Shown here in pieces: positions 1 through 8,073 of a stretch of 64,000 nt of DNA. Position 1 is the stretch's first letter. Each line of letters begins with the position of its first letter. Position numbers and translations under genes: made by a program. Source of the DNA: Alphaproteobacteria bacterium HGW-Alphaproteobacteria-1. Lineage in GTDB: Bacteria > Pseudomonadota > Alphaproteobacteria > Rhodobacterales > Rhodobacteraceae. Location of the stretch: the NCBI GenBank assembly GCA_002842985.1, contig PHEQ01000001.1:62001-126000 (forward strand). The letters run 5' to 3'. The notes beneath the pieces were generated by a model. The model saw only the letters and a list, made by a program, of their open reading frames with translations. It did no database searches and was not told the origin of the DNA.

Positions 1-856
1 TGCACAGCATCCCGAGGGCTGCCTCGGCCAGCCCGATCGCCCTCATGCAATGGTGAATCCGCCCCGGCCCAAGCCGCCCCTGCGCGATTTCGAAGCCGCG
101 CCCTTCGCCCAGAAGCAGGTTCTCCGCCGCCACGCGCACGCCCGAGAACCGGATATGCATATGTCCGTGCGGCGCGTCGTCATGGCCGTAAACCTCCATC
201 GCGCGCAGCTTTTCGATGCCGGGGCTGTCGGCGGGCACGACGATCATCGAATGACGCTGATGCCTGGGCAGGTCCTCGCCCCCCGTCCGCACCATCACGA
301 TATAGACCGCGCAGCGCGGATCGCCCGCGCCGGTGGCCCACCATTTCTCGCCATCGAGCACATAGTCGTCCCCGTCGCGCAGGCAGGACATGGCGATATT
401 GGTCGCGTCCGAACTGGCCACATCCGGCTCGGTCATCAGGTAAGCCGAGCGGATGTCGCCCGTCAGAAGCGGCTTGAGCCAGCGCTCTTTCATCGCCGCC
501 GTGCCATAGCGGTGAAACACCTCCATGTTGCCGGTGTCGGGCGCGTTGCAGTTGAACACCTCGGGGGCCAGCGGGCTCTTGCCCATCTCCTCGGCGAAAT
601 AGGCATATTCGACCGTGCTGAGGCCGAAACCCGCCTCGCCCTCGGTCAGCCAGAAATTCCACAGCCCCTCGGACTTGGCCCGCGCCTTCAGCCCGTCGAG
701 GATCTCGGCCTGCCGGGGCGTGAACTGCCAGCGGTCGCCCTTCTCCACCTCGGCGTGAAAAGGGGCCTCCATGGGCGCGATTTCGTCGCGCACCATCGCC
801 GCGACCCGCTCCAAGAGCGCCCGCATCTCTGGGCGCATCCCAAGGTTCACATCCAT
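1..856 (-). CDS. Acyl-CoA dehydrogenase family protein (3' end beyond window)
   Basis: Flavoprotein family that oxidises acyl-CoA thioesters to enoyl-CoA and passes electrons to electron-transfer flavoprotein. The 285 visible codons hold the N-terminal helical domain and the middle beta domain: motif LMTEPDVASSDATNI, then DGEKWWATGAG, and near the window edge GRLGPGRIHHCMRAIGLAE, all typical of the family. The start ATG at 856 follows GGTGGCTGAG; the next gene upstream (carA) ends 70 bp away on the same strand. The C-terminal domain, where a catalytic base would be expected, lies outside the window, so substrate class cannot be judged. Confidence 0.9.
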   Translation of the reverse strand, partial: MDVNLGMRPEMRALLERVAAMVRDEIAPMEAPFHAEVEKGDRWQFTPRQAEILDGLKARAKSEGLWNFWLTEGEAGFGLSTVEYAYFAEEMGKSPLAPEVFNCNAPDTGNMEVFHRYGTAAMKERWLKPLLTGDIRSAYLMTEPDVASSDATNIAMSCLRDGDDYVLDGEKWWATGAGDPRCAVYIVMVRTGGEDLPRHQRHSMIVVPADSPGIEKLRAMEVYGHDDAPHGHMHIRFSGVRVAAENLLLGEGRGFEIAQGRLGPGRIHHCMRAIGLAEAALGMLC

Positions 857-926
857 CTCAGCCACCTTTCACCGTTTTGACGCCAGTTGAGCGCGCGCGG
901 CACGCGACGGCAAGAGGCAATGCCCG

Positions 927-2075
927 TCAATCGGCCATCGAGGCCGCGAACCGCTCGAAGAGGTAAAAGCTGTCTTGCGGGCCGGGGCTGGCCTCGGGGT
1001 GGTGCTGCACCGAGAACACCGGCCGATCCCTGAGCCGGATGCCGCAATTCGAACCGTCGAAAAGCGAGACATGCGTCTCGATCACGTCCTTGGGCAGGGT
1101 CTGGGCATCGACGGCAAAACCGTGGTTCATCGAGGTGATCTCGACCTTGCCGGTCTCCAGATCCTTGACCGGGTGGTTCGCTCCGTGATGGCCGTGGTTC
1201 ATCTTGACCGTGCTCCCCCCCAGTGCCAGCGCCAGCATCTGATGGCCAAGACAGATCCCGAAAAGCGGCAGGCCACGGTCGAGAACGCCCCGGATCATCG
1301 GCACGGCATAGGCACCCGTCGCCGCCGGATCGCCGGGGCCGTTGGACAGAAACACCCCGTCAGGTTGGTGTGCCAGCACGTCCTCGGCCGAGGCCGTCGC
1401 GGGCAGCACCGTGACCTCGCAGCCCGCGCTTGCAAGGCAGCGCAGGATGTTGCGCTTGGCCCCGTAATCGACCGCCACAACCTTGTGGCGGGCCTGCGTC
1501 TGGCGTGCATAGCCCTCGGGCCAGGCCCATCTCATCTCGTCCCAGCGATAGGATTGCGGGCAAGTGACACGCCGGGCAAGATCCATCCCCTCCAGCCCTG
1601 CAAAACCACGCGCCTTTGCCACCAGCCCCGCCACGTCGAAATCGCCCGACGGATCATGCGCCAGCGCCACATGCGGCGCGCCCTGCTGCCGGATCGCCCG
1701 CGTCAGGCGTCGCGTATCCACGCCGCCGATGGCGATGCGGCCCCGCCGCGCCAGCCACCGCGCCAGATGCTCTTGCGAGCGCCAGTTCGAGGGTTCGGTC
1801 GGATCCCATTTCACCACCATGCCTTCGGCCACCGGCGCGGCGGTCTCGTCATCCTGCGCGTTCACGCCGACATTGCCCACATGCGGGAAGGTAAAGGTCA
1901 CGATCTGCCCGGCATAGGAGGGGTCCGTCATGATCTCCTGATAGCCGGTCATCGCGGTGTTGAAGCACAGTTCGGCGACCGTCTCGCCCACGGCCCCGAA
2001 CCCACGCCCGAAAAACAGCGATCCATCGGCCAGCGCAAGGCAGGCGGTCGGGCGGGACTTGGTCGCATGGGCCAT
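927..2075 (-). CDS. carA: Carbamoyl-phosphate synthase small (glutaminase) subunit
   Basis: Hydrolyses glutamine and channels ammonia to CarB for carbamoyl phosphate, the precursor of arginine and pyrimidines. The 382 residues have the CPSase small-chain domain (about 8-140) and a class I glutamine amidotransferase domain (about 195-375). The nucleophile elbow FGICLGHQM gives Cys275, and VQHHPEASPGP gives His359 and Glu361, so the catalytic triad is complete. The frame stays open upstream, but ATG 2075 gives the normal family length and the N-terminus conserved from residue 10. It diverges from the YqeY-like gene; carB is not adjacent, at least not within this window. Confidence 0.97.
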   Translation of the reverse strand: MAHATKSRPTACLALADGSLFFGRGFGAVGETVAELCFNTAMTGYQEIMTDPSYAGQIVTFTFPHVGNVGVNAQDDETAAPVAEGMVVKWDPTEPSNWRSQEHLARWLARRGRIAIGGVDTRRLTRAIRQQGAPHVALAHDPSGDFDVAGLVAKARGFAGLEGMDLARRVTCPQSYRWDEMRWAWPEGYARQTQARHKVVAVDYGAKRNILRCLASAGCEVTVLPATASAEDVLAHQPDGVFLSNGPGDPAATGAYAVPMIRGVLDRGLPLFGICLGHQMLALALGGSTVKMNHGHHGANHPVKDLETGKVEITSMNHGFAVDAQTLPKDVIETHVSLFDGSNCGIRLRDRPVFSVQHHPEASPGPQDSFYLFERFAASMAD

Positions 2076-2166
2076 CGGGCGCGTCTCCGGGCTTGGGCAA
2101 ATCGGCGCATACCTAGGCCCAGCCCCCGGCGCGGTCAAGCCGCGATCCACGCCGCATGCGGACAGG

Positions 2167-2195
2167 TTGCCTTGGGCCTGCGCATTGGCTACTGT
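2167..2195 (+). promoter_or_regulatory. Possible sigma-70-type promoter for the YqeY-like gene
   Basis: TTGCCT (2167-2172), 17 bp, then TACTGT (2190-2195), 33 bp before the ATG at 2229, in the 153-bp divergent gap with carA. The match to consensus is modest; this is read by eye only. Confidence 0.3.
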
Positions 2196-2228
2196 CCGGG
2201 ACTTGCGAACTGCCATGGGGATGGACAG

Positions 2229-2687
2229 ATGGATTTGCGCGACCGGGTCAACCACGCCCTCAAACAGGCCATGAAGGACAAGGATGCGGGCCGCCTCGCC
2301 ACGCTGCGGCTGGTGAATGCCGCGATCAAGGATCAAGAGATTGCGCAGCGCGGCACCGAGGACACGGCGCCCTTGGGCGACCCGGAAATCCTGGCGATTC
2401 TCGCCAAGATGACCAAGCAGCGCAACGAAAGCGTGCGCGCCTATGAAGAGGGCGGACGGCTGGATCTTGCCGAGCGCGAGCGCAACGAGATCGCGGTGAT
2501 CGAGGAATTTCTGCCGCGCCAGCTCGATGACGCCGAAATCGCGGCCGCCATCGACCGCGCCATCGCCGATGTGGGCGCAAGCTCGATCCGCGACATGGGC
2601 AAGATCATGGCCCGGCTCAGGGACCGCCATGCCGGACAGATGGATTTCGGCGCCGTCGGCGGTCAGGTCAAGGCGCGGCTCGGCTAA
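2229..2687 (+). CDS. GatB/YqeY domain protein
   Basis: A 152-residue all-helical protein of the YqeY family, related to the C-terminal tail domain of GatB, the subunit of the tRNA-dependent amidotransferase. Free-standing YqeY proteins have no settled role, though tRNA binding has been suggested. Typical features are the start MDLRDRVNHALKQAMK, the segment LRLVNAAIKDQEIAQRG and the C-terminal DMGKIMARLRDRHAG. The upstream in-frame ATGs fall inside or opposite carA, and 2229 gives the family length. It converges on the ycjF-like gene with 12 bp between stops. In many alphaproteobacteria it lies next to carA, as here. Confidence 0.9.
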   Translation: MDLRDRVNHALKQAMKDKDAGRLATLRLVNAAIKDQEIAQRGTEDTAPLGDPEILAILAKMTKQRNESVRAYEEGGRLDLAERERNEIAVIEEFLPRQLDDAEIAAAIDRAIADVGASSIRDMGKIMARLRDRHAGQMDFGAVGGQVKARLG

Positions 2688-2699
2688 GCGTGCCGCGCC

Positions 2700-3698
2700 C
2701 TACCCCGCCGCGTCGTCTCCGCGTGAAAACAGGCCCGTAAGCGCGCGCCGCACCACGCCGCCGACCGAAGGCGCGGGCGTGGCGATGCGCGGCAAGGGGC
2801 GGCACAGCTCGATCGCGGCCAGCCCCACCCGCGCGGTCAGCGCGCCATTGACGACGCCCTCGCCAAAGCGCCGCGAGAGCCGTGACACCAGCCCGCCCCC
2901 CGCCACGCTGCCGATCAGATCGTCGCCCACGGCCACCGCCCCCGTCGCCACCAGATGCGCCATCACCGCCCGCGCCAGCCGCCAGTTGCCAAGCGTGCCG
3001 GTGCGCCCGCCATAGATCGTCGCCACCGCCCGGATCATCCGCAGATTGGCCACCAGAGCGCCCACCACATCCGCGAGCGCCAGCGGCACGAGCGCCGTGA
3101 TCGCGGCCACCTGCCGCGCCGCGCCTTCCACCTCGCGCAGCGCTGCGGCATCGAGCGGCCTCAGCAATTCGGCCTCGGCCAGCGCCAGAAGCGCGTCGGC
3201 GTCAAAGGCATCACCCGCCCGCTCGTCAAGCCTCGACAGCCCCCAGGCTGCCTCGGCCCGGCCCCGGTAGAGCGCGCGCAGCCGCGCCAGCACCCTGCGC
3301 GCCGCGGCCAGATCGCCCGCATCACGCGCCGCCCCGGCCTCTGCGCGCAGCGAATCCAGCCGCCCGAGACGGGCAAACCCCGCCACCTCGCGCACGCCGA
3401 TGAGCACGGCCACCACCAGCAACGCCACGCCGATCCCCGCCACCGTCCAGCCAAGCAGCGGCGCACGCGACAGAAGCCCGGTCACGAAATCCCACGCCAC
3501 GACCGACACCGCCGCCCCGAGAAGCGCCGTCGCCAGCCCCCAGAACACCCGTCCCAACCATGAGGGCCGCCGCGCAATGCCCGCCATCGCCGCGCGCATG
3601 GCGTGCCCCTCTGGCTGCGCTTCGGGCACCGGCGGCGCGCGATCCGGCGCGGCCTCGGGCCCTTCGTCCAGCTCGATCAGCACCGGCCCCTTGCTCAT
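2700..3698 (-). CDS. YcjF-like membrane protein (TIGR01620/DUF697 family)
   Basis: 332-residue inner-membrane protein of the YcjF/DUF697 family, function unknown. After a Pro/Glu-rich cytoplasmic N-terminus (1-45) come two hydrophobic segments (about 50-72 and 80-102), an Ala/Arg-rich helical middle (105-190), and a C-terminal hydrophobic DUF697-like part with AITALVPLALADVVGALV and NWRLARAVMAHLVATGAVAV. Its ATG overlaps the stop of the upstream GNAT gene (ATGA, 3695-3698). That gene in turn overlaps ycjX, so all three look translationally coupled, as ycjX-ycjF are paired in other proteobacteria. Confidence 0.85.
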   Translation of the reverse strand: MSKGPVLIELDEGPEAAPDRAPPVPEAQPEGHAMRAAMAGIARRPSWLGRVFWGLATALLGAAVSVVAWDFVTGLLSRAPLLGWTVAGIGVALLVVAVLIGVREVAGFARLGRLDSLRAEAGAARDAGDLAAARRVLARLRALYRGRAEAAWGLSRLDERAGDAFDADALLALAEAELLRPLDAAALREVEGAARQVAAITALVPLALADVVGALVANLRMIRAVATIYGGRTGTLGNWRLARAVMAHLVATGAVAVGDDLIGSVAGGGLVSRLSRRFGEGVVNGALTARVGLAAIELCRPLPRIATPAPSVGGVVRRALTGLFSRGDDAAG

Positions 3699-4135
3699 GT
3701 TCCGCTCCTTTCGCGCCAGATCATCAGGATATCGGGCAGCCCCTCGTCGTTGCCGCCGCCCCGCGCATAGCTTTCCTCGGCAAAGCCCTGCGCGCGGTAA
3801 AAGGCGCGGGCGGGCGCATTGGCCACCAGCACCCAGAGATCAAGAGCCCCCGCCGCCTTGGCTTCGGTCAGGAGCGCGCGGCCCACCCCCTGCCCCCGCG
3901 CGCGCGGACACACGTAAAGCGCGTGAATGCGGCTGCCGTCGCGCACCACAAAACCCGCGATCCGCCCCCGCAAGCGCGCCACCCGCACCCAGCCGCGCCG
4001 CACCACGCTCACAAGCACCCTCAGATCCGCGCCCCGGCTGCGCACGCGCGGCAGCCAGGGTGTCTCACGGGTGAAGGCCCAGAGAATCGCCGCCAGCCGG
4101 GGCACCTGCCAGATATGCGCGCGCGCGAGCCTCAC
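3695..4135 (-). CDS. GNAT-family N-acetyltransferase
   Basis: 146-residue acetyltransferase of unknown substrate. The acetyl-CoA-binding motif A is plain: IHALYVCPRARGQGVGRALL (about residues 68-87), followed by the motif B helix NAPARAFYRAQGFAEE. The frame is open further upstream, but the GTG at 4135 overlaps the ycjX stop (GTGA, 4132-4135) and yields a normal N-terminus, so I take it as the start. The 3' end overlaps the YcjF-like gene by 4 bp. The position between ycjX and ycjF may reflect only operon packing. Confidence 0.85.
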   Translation of the reverse strand: MRLARAHIWQVPRLAAILWAFTRETPWLPRVRSRGADLRVLVSVVRRGWVRVARLRGRIAGFVVRDGSRIHALYVCPRARGQGVGRALLTEAKAAGALDLWVLVANAPARAFYRAQGFAEESYARGGGNDEGLPDILMIWRERSGT

Positions 4136-5547
4136 AGCCGGTCCCCGATCAGGAACTCTGCCGCGCGGTCCAGCCTTATGTGCGGCGGCCCTTCGCCGGG
4201 TCGCAGGCTGAGGCGCGCGGGCGCAAAGCGCATCGCACCAAAGCCATCGCCCAGCCACGCCTCGGCCCCCGCGCGCGCAGGCGACAGAAGCGCGGCGGGA
4301 TCCTCGGGCAGATCGCCGGGGTGAAACGCCGCCTGCCTGCCCGTCTCCAGAAGTCGCCCGCGCACCATGCCGAGGACCTTGCCGCCATGGCCGCGCTCTT
4401 CCTCCACCGTTGCGCGCAGCGCGGCGATGGCCATGGCCCGCGTCTCGGCCCCGGCGAAATCCGCGCGATCCCGCGCCTCGCGCACCAGCGCCTCCATGAT
4501 CGCCGCAAGGCGGACGTGCTGTGTGTGGTGCAGGTGGTCGGCCTTGGTCGCGGCGAAGAGGATCCGCTCCACCCGCCGCCCCTGCAAGAGCTGCGCCAGA
4601 AACGCGTTGCGCCCCGGCCGGAACGCGCCAAGGATACCCGCCATGGCGCGGCGCGTGTCCTCCAGCGCCTGAGGCCCCTTGTGGATCGCGTCCAGCGCAT
4701 CGACAAGCACCACCTGCCGGTCGATCCGCGCGAAATGGGCGCGAAAGAACGGGCGCACGACCTCGCGCTTGTAACCCTCGAACCGGCGCGCCATCTCAGC
4801 CAGAAGGCTGCGGCGTCCCGCCCCCGGCGTCTCGGGCAGCGGCGCGAATGTCACCACCGGCGCGCCCGCCAGATCACCGGGCAGCAGGAACCGCCCCGGC
4901 GTGCAATCGGCGTGGCCCTTGGCGCGTGCGGCCCCCAACCAGCCCGTATAGGCCCGCGCCAGCCGCTGCGCCTCTGCCTCGTCATGGGGGGCGGCGGGAT
5001 CGGTGGCGGCCAGCGCCGCGCGCCATTCCTCCGCCTCGGCCTGCCCCTCGGCGCGGGCAAGGGCCGCGCGCGACCACGCGGCATAATCCTGATCCAGCAA
5101 CGCCAGATCGAGCAGCCACTCGCCCGGATAATCCACGATATCGAGATGCACCGTGCGCGGCCCAGCCAGCCCCGCCAGCATTCCCGCAGGCCGCACCCGC
5201 AGCGAGAGCCGCAATTCCGAGACCGCCCGCGTGCTCTCGGGCCAATGCGGCTCGGGCCCCGTGAGCGCCACCAGATGGGCCTCATAGTCAAAGCGCGGCA
5301 AGGTGACATCGGGCTGTGGCTGCAGATAGGCGGCAAGAATGCGCCCCTCACCGGCCGCGCGCAGCCCGCCCATGCGCGCCCGGTCAAGCAGGTTGGCCAC
5401 AAGAGACGTGATGAACACCGTCTTGCCCGCCCGCGCAAGACCCGTGACGCCAAGCCGGATCACCGGCTCGAAGAACGCGCCCGACACCCGCTCGCCCAAC
5501 TCCTCTATGCCCCGTGTCAGCCCCTCGGCCAGCCCCGCAATCGCCAC
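4132..5547 (-). CDS. YcjX family P-loop GTPase-like protein (DUF463)
   Basis: 471-residue member of the YcjX/DUF463 family of P-loop NTPases, linked to stress responses in enterobacteria but without a defined role here. The Walker A motif GLARAGKT is at residues 36-43; downstream are VDALDAIHKGPQ and FAATKADHLHHTQH, the latter supplying the TKAD guanine-recognition type motif. Start ATG 5547 lies 134 bp from the divergent ThiE-like gene. It heads the coupled ycjX-GNAT-ycjF-like unit. Confidence 0.9.
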   Translation of the reverse strand: MAIAGLAEGLTRGIEELGERVSGAFFEPVIRLGVTGLARAGKTVFITSLVANLLDRARMGGLRAAGEGRILAAYLQPQPDVTLPRFDYEAHLVALTGPEPHWPESTRAVSELRLSLRVRPAGMLAGLAGPRTVHLDIVDYPGEWLLDLALLDQDYAAWSRAALARAEGQAEAEEWRAALAATDPAAPHDEAEAQRLARAYTGWLGAARAKGHADCTPGRFLLPGDLAGAPVVTFAPLPETPGAGRRSLLAEMARRFEGYKREVVRPFFRAHFARIDRQVVLVDALDAIHKGPQALEDTRRAMAGILGAFRPGRNAFLAQLLQGRRVERILFAATKADHLHHTQHVRLAAIMEALVREARDRADFAGAETRAMAIAALRATVEEERGHGGKVLGMVRGRLLETGRQAAFHPGDLPEDPAALLSPARAGAEAWLGDGFGAMRFAPARLSLRPGEGPPHIRLDRAAEFLIGDRL

Positions 5548-5681
5548 GCTCCGCCCCTTTTATCCGTTGCGCCCAAGATAGAGAGCGGTGCGGCGCCTTG
5601 CCAGAGGCCATTTCCTGCGATGAGTGGTCAAGCCCGATTTTCCCCGCTAAGAGAGCGACACGATTTCAAGGAGTTCGTGCC

Positions 5682-6299
5682 ATGGCCGAAGCAGAGCGAC
5701 CGCAGATCTACCTCGTTACCCCGCCCGCCTTCGAAACAGAGGCGTTTGCCCCCCGCCTTGCCGCCGTGCTCGACGCGCACGACGTGGCCTGCGTGCGCCT
5801 TGCATTGGCCAGCACCGACGAAGACAGCGTCGCGCGCGCCGCCGATGCCTGCCGCGAGGTGACCCATGCGCGCGACGTGGCGCTGGTGATCGAGCGCCAC
5901 CTCGGGCTGGTCGAGCGGCTTGGCCTTGACGGTGTGCACCTTTCGGACGGCGCGCGCTCGGTGCGCGCGGCGCGAAAGGCGCTTGGCCCCGAGGCCATTG
6001 TCGGGGCCTTTTGCGGGGCCTCGCGCCATGACGGCATGACGGCAGGTGAAGCGGGCGCCGATTACGTGTCCTTCGGCCCGGTCGGGGCCACGGCGCTCGG
6101 TTCGGGCGAACGGGCTGAGGGGGCGCTGTTCGAATGGTGGTCGCAGATGATCGAACTGCCGGTGGTGGCCGAGGGCGCGCTTGATGCGGGCACCGTCGCC
6201 AGCCTCGCCCCGGTCACCGATTTTCTGGCCTTCGGCGAGGAAATCTGGCGCGAGGACGATGCCGGTGCGGCGCTTTCCCGGCTTCTTGCGGCGATGTGA
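5682..6299 (+). CDS. Thiamine-phosphate synthase family protein (ThiE-like)
   Basis: 205-residue TIM-barrel protein of the TMP synthase/TenI family. ThiE joins the pyrimidine and thiazole moieties of thiamine. Visible family features are LGLDGVHLSDGARSVRAAR and GADYVSFGPVGATALG. The latter corresponds to the GADYIGFGP phosphate-binding loop, but the downstream PT-T-K element of true ThiE is replaced, so this may be a paralogue with another role. ATG 5682 is preceded by AAGGAG (5668-5673); the longer in-frame start overlaps ycjX regulatory sequence. It converges on the CIA30 gene with 6 bp between stops. No other thi gene is nearby. Confidence 0.8.
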   Translation: MAEAERPQIYLVTPPAFETEAFAPRLAAVLDAHDVACVRLALASTDEDSVARAADACREVTHARDVALVIERHLGLVERLGLDGVHLSDGARSVRAARKALGPEAIVGAFCGASRHDGMTAGEAGADYVSFGPVGATALGSGERAEGALFEWWSQMIELPVVAEGALDAGTVASLAPVTDFLAFGEEIWREDDAGAALSRLLAAM

Positions 6300-6305
6300 T
6301 CCGGC

Positions 6306-6836
6306 TCAGTAAAGCCCCAGCCACTCTGCCTCCAGATCGGCCCGGTGATCACGCCCGAAGGCCACGAAACCGACGCTTGTGACCGCCTCTGCGCGCGGTG
6401 TCGCGCGCAGCATCGCGCCCGAGGGCCGGAACGCCGTGAAAGGCACCCGCAAAACCTGCCAGTCCGCCCCGGTCTCGAAGGCCGCTTGATAGTATTGCCA
6501 TGGCAACAGCGTGCCGCCGGTGCGAAGATGCATGAAATACCGCTCGCCATTGCCGCGCACGCGGATCACCAACCCTTGCGCGTCCTCCGGAAACGGCGCG
6601 TCAAGCTTCACCCTGGTCTGGATGAACCCCCCCCGATTCGCCGTGCTGACCTCGCCCTCTAGCCGGATATGATCGCCCGCGACGCGCGCGACGCCTTCGC
6701 TTGTCCCGCCCATCACCTGATCGCTGACATAGCTCCAGGACCCGAGCGGCGGCGGGGTGTAATCGAGCATCGGCTGATCCGATCGGGCGGGGTTGGTCAT
6801 GGCAAGCATGACCACCAGCACAAGACGCAAAACCAT
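6306..6836 (-). CDS. CIA30 family protein (complex I intermediate-associated protein 30-like)
   Basis: 176 residues with a Sec-type signal peptide (MVLRLVLVVMLAMTNPARS, probable cleavage about residue 19) followed by a galactose-binding-like beta sandwich: SWSYVSDQVMGGTSEG near residue 35 is the hallmark of the CIA30/NDUFAF1 family. The mitochondrial member assists complex I assembly; bacterial secreted members are not characterised. A role in complex I cannot be inferred from the nuo operon 48 kb away, especially since this one seems periplasmic. ATG 6836 was chosen because it begins the signal peptide. Confidence 0.8.
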   Translation of the reverse strand: MVLRLVLVVMLAMTNPARSDQPMLDYTPPPLGSWSYVSDQVMGGTSEGVARVAGDHIRLEGEVSTANRGGFIQTRVKLDAPFPEDAQGLVIRVRGNGERYFMHLRTGGTLLPWQYYQAAFETGADWQVLRVPFTAFRPSGAMLRATPRAEAVTSVGFVAFGRDHRADLEAEWLGLY

Positions 6837-6892
6837 GGACCTCTCCTTTTCATGGACTCGAGATAGCGCGCCCGATCCGCAGAGAAAGGCGC

Positions 6893-6909
6893 GTGTTATC
6901 CGATAACAC
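6893..6909. promoter_or_regulatory. Perfect 7-3-7 palindrome, possible operator
   Basis: GTGTTATCCGATAACAC lies in the 169-bp divergent gap between the CIA30 gene and the small ORF at 7006. A third half site GTTAT follows at 6916-6920. It reads like a dimeric repressor site, but no known regulator is assigned from the sequence. The rest of the gap shows nothing else recognisable. Confidence 0.4.
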
Positions 6910-7005
6910 CTCAGCGTTATTGCCTGACCGTGCCGTGCCGCGGCAAAGATGGTCTGCCTGCACGACGCAGGTGTGTGACGCTTGGGAACAGAGGAGCACG
7001 GGATC

Positions 7006-7173
7006 ATGCGGGTGGCCAACACAATCAGGATGCTTGTTCTGGCAAGTCTGATCGTCGCGGGGTTTGTTGTGTATCATGGTCGCGACGTGAGTGGCGAAAA
7101 CGATCCGATGTCGGTAACCAGTCTCATCCCCAGCCCCGTTTCGGTGACGACGCTCTCCGGGCACTCCTCCTAG
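7006..7173 (+). CDS. Small single-TM hypothetical protein (55 aa)
   Basis: 55 codons. GAGGAG (6991-6996) sits 9 bp before ATG 7006. The product starts MRVANTIR, has one hydrophobic helix (about residues 9-24, MLVLASLIVAGFVVYH) and a short polar Ser/Thr-rich tail ending at 7173. A strong intrinsic terminator follows 43 bp later, supporting a real short transcript. No family is recognised; it may be a membrane-anchored microprotein. An in-frame start 8 codons upstream is possible but has a poorer ribosome-binding site. Confidence 0.5.
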   Translation: MRVANTIRMLVLASLIVAGFVVYHGRDVSGENDPMSVTSLIPSPVSVTTLSGHSS

Positions 7174-7215
7174 GCGCGTTAAGGCTCTCCTCCTGCCCGC
7201 TTGCGGGCAAGCCAG

Positions 7216-7247
7216 CCCCCGTGCGGACGTTCCGCGCGGGGGTTTTT
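7216..7247 (+). terminator. Rho-independent terminator
   Basis: A 12-bp stem (7216-7227 pairing with 7231-7242, one G-T pair) closes a 3-nt loop and is followed by TTTTT (7243-7247). It ends the transcript of the small ORF. A second, short hairpin GCCCGC-TT-GCGGGC is just upstream (7195-7208). The converging olsBA unit ends at 7262. Confidence 0.85.
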
Positions 7248-7261
7248 CGTTTCCTGCACGA

Positions 7262-8071
7262 TCATCGCGCATCCATGCCCGCCCGCACCGCGTGTTCGCA
7301 CGCCAGCGCCAGCGCCTTGCGGTCAGGGTAACCCGCCACGTCAAGCGGCGGGTGGCAGATGATGCGCACCCGGCCCTGCCGCGCCGCGCCAAGGACCTGC
7401 CCCAGATGCGCGCCCAGTTCCATATCACCCCACCAGCCGTAGAATCGCGCGTCCTGCCCCTCGGGCGCCTCGTAGATCAGCGTCACCGGCTGCACCTTCA
7501 CGCCTTCGCCAAGGCCGCGCAGCGCCTGGAACAGCGTGGATTTGAATGGCAAGACGCGCAGCCCGTCGGTGCTGCTGCCTTCGGGAAAGAACAGCAGCCG
7601 TTGCCCCGCGCCGAGACGCGCCGCCAGAATCCCGGTCTGCGCCTTCGCCTCGCGCGGGTCGCGCCGGATGAACACTGTGCCGACAAGCCGCGCCAGAAAC
7701 CCGATGGCGGGCCAGCCCGACACTTCGGACTTGGCCACGAAATAGACCCGCTTGCGCGCATTGAGCGCGAAGATATCAAGCCATGAGACGTGGTTGGCCA
7801 CCACCGCGCCCGGGCCGGTCATGGGCGAGCCCTCGACCGTAAGAGCAATGTCCAGAATGGCAAGGACACGGCCCATCACGAAGACCGTCACGGGCTGTGT
7901 CCAGGGCCGTTCAAGCCCATGCAGCGCGCGCTCCGGTCCCCGCAACAAGAGCGTCACCAGCACGCCCGCCCCGATTACCGCCGCGATGCGCCCGCCCCGC
8001 CAGACCACGCGCCGCCAATGCCCGCGCGCGCGCGCCACCTCGGGTGGCGGCGCGTCAGAATACCAGGTCAT
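7262..8071 (-). CDS. olsA: Lyso-ornithine lipid O-acyltransferase (PlsC family)
   Basis: 269-residue membrane acyltransferase that adds the second, ester-linked acyl chain to lyso-ornithine lipid; PlsC family members can also act on lysophosphatidate. It has an N-terminal TM segment (about 30-45), the NHVSWLD catalytic motif (HX4D) and the FPEGSSTDG acceptor-binding motif. Start ATG 8071 lies 2 bp after the stop of olsB, the enzyme for the preceding step, which makes the ornithine-lipid assignment much better than plain plsC. The longer in-frame reading would overlap olsB. Confidence 0.88.
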   Translation of the reverse strand: MTWYSDAPPPEVARARGHWRRVVWRGGRIAAVIGAGVLVTLLLRGPERALHGLERPWTQPVTVFVMGRVLAILDIALTVEGSPMTGPGAVVANHVSWLDIFALNARKRVYFVAKSEVSGWPAIGFLARLVGTVFIRRDPREAKAQTGILAARLGAGQRLLFFPEGSSTDGLRVLPFKSTLFQALRGLGEGVKVQPVTLIYEAPEGQDARFYGWWGDMELGAHLGQVLGAARQGRVRIICHPPLDVAGYPDRKALALACEHAVRAGMDAR

Positions 8072-8073
8072 GC

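Noticed and set aside
50-880. Plus-strand frame at the left edge
   Set aside because: The opposite strand encodes an unmistakable acyl-CoA dehydrogenase across the same bases.
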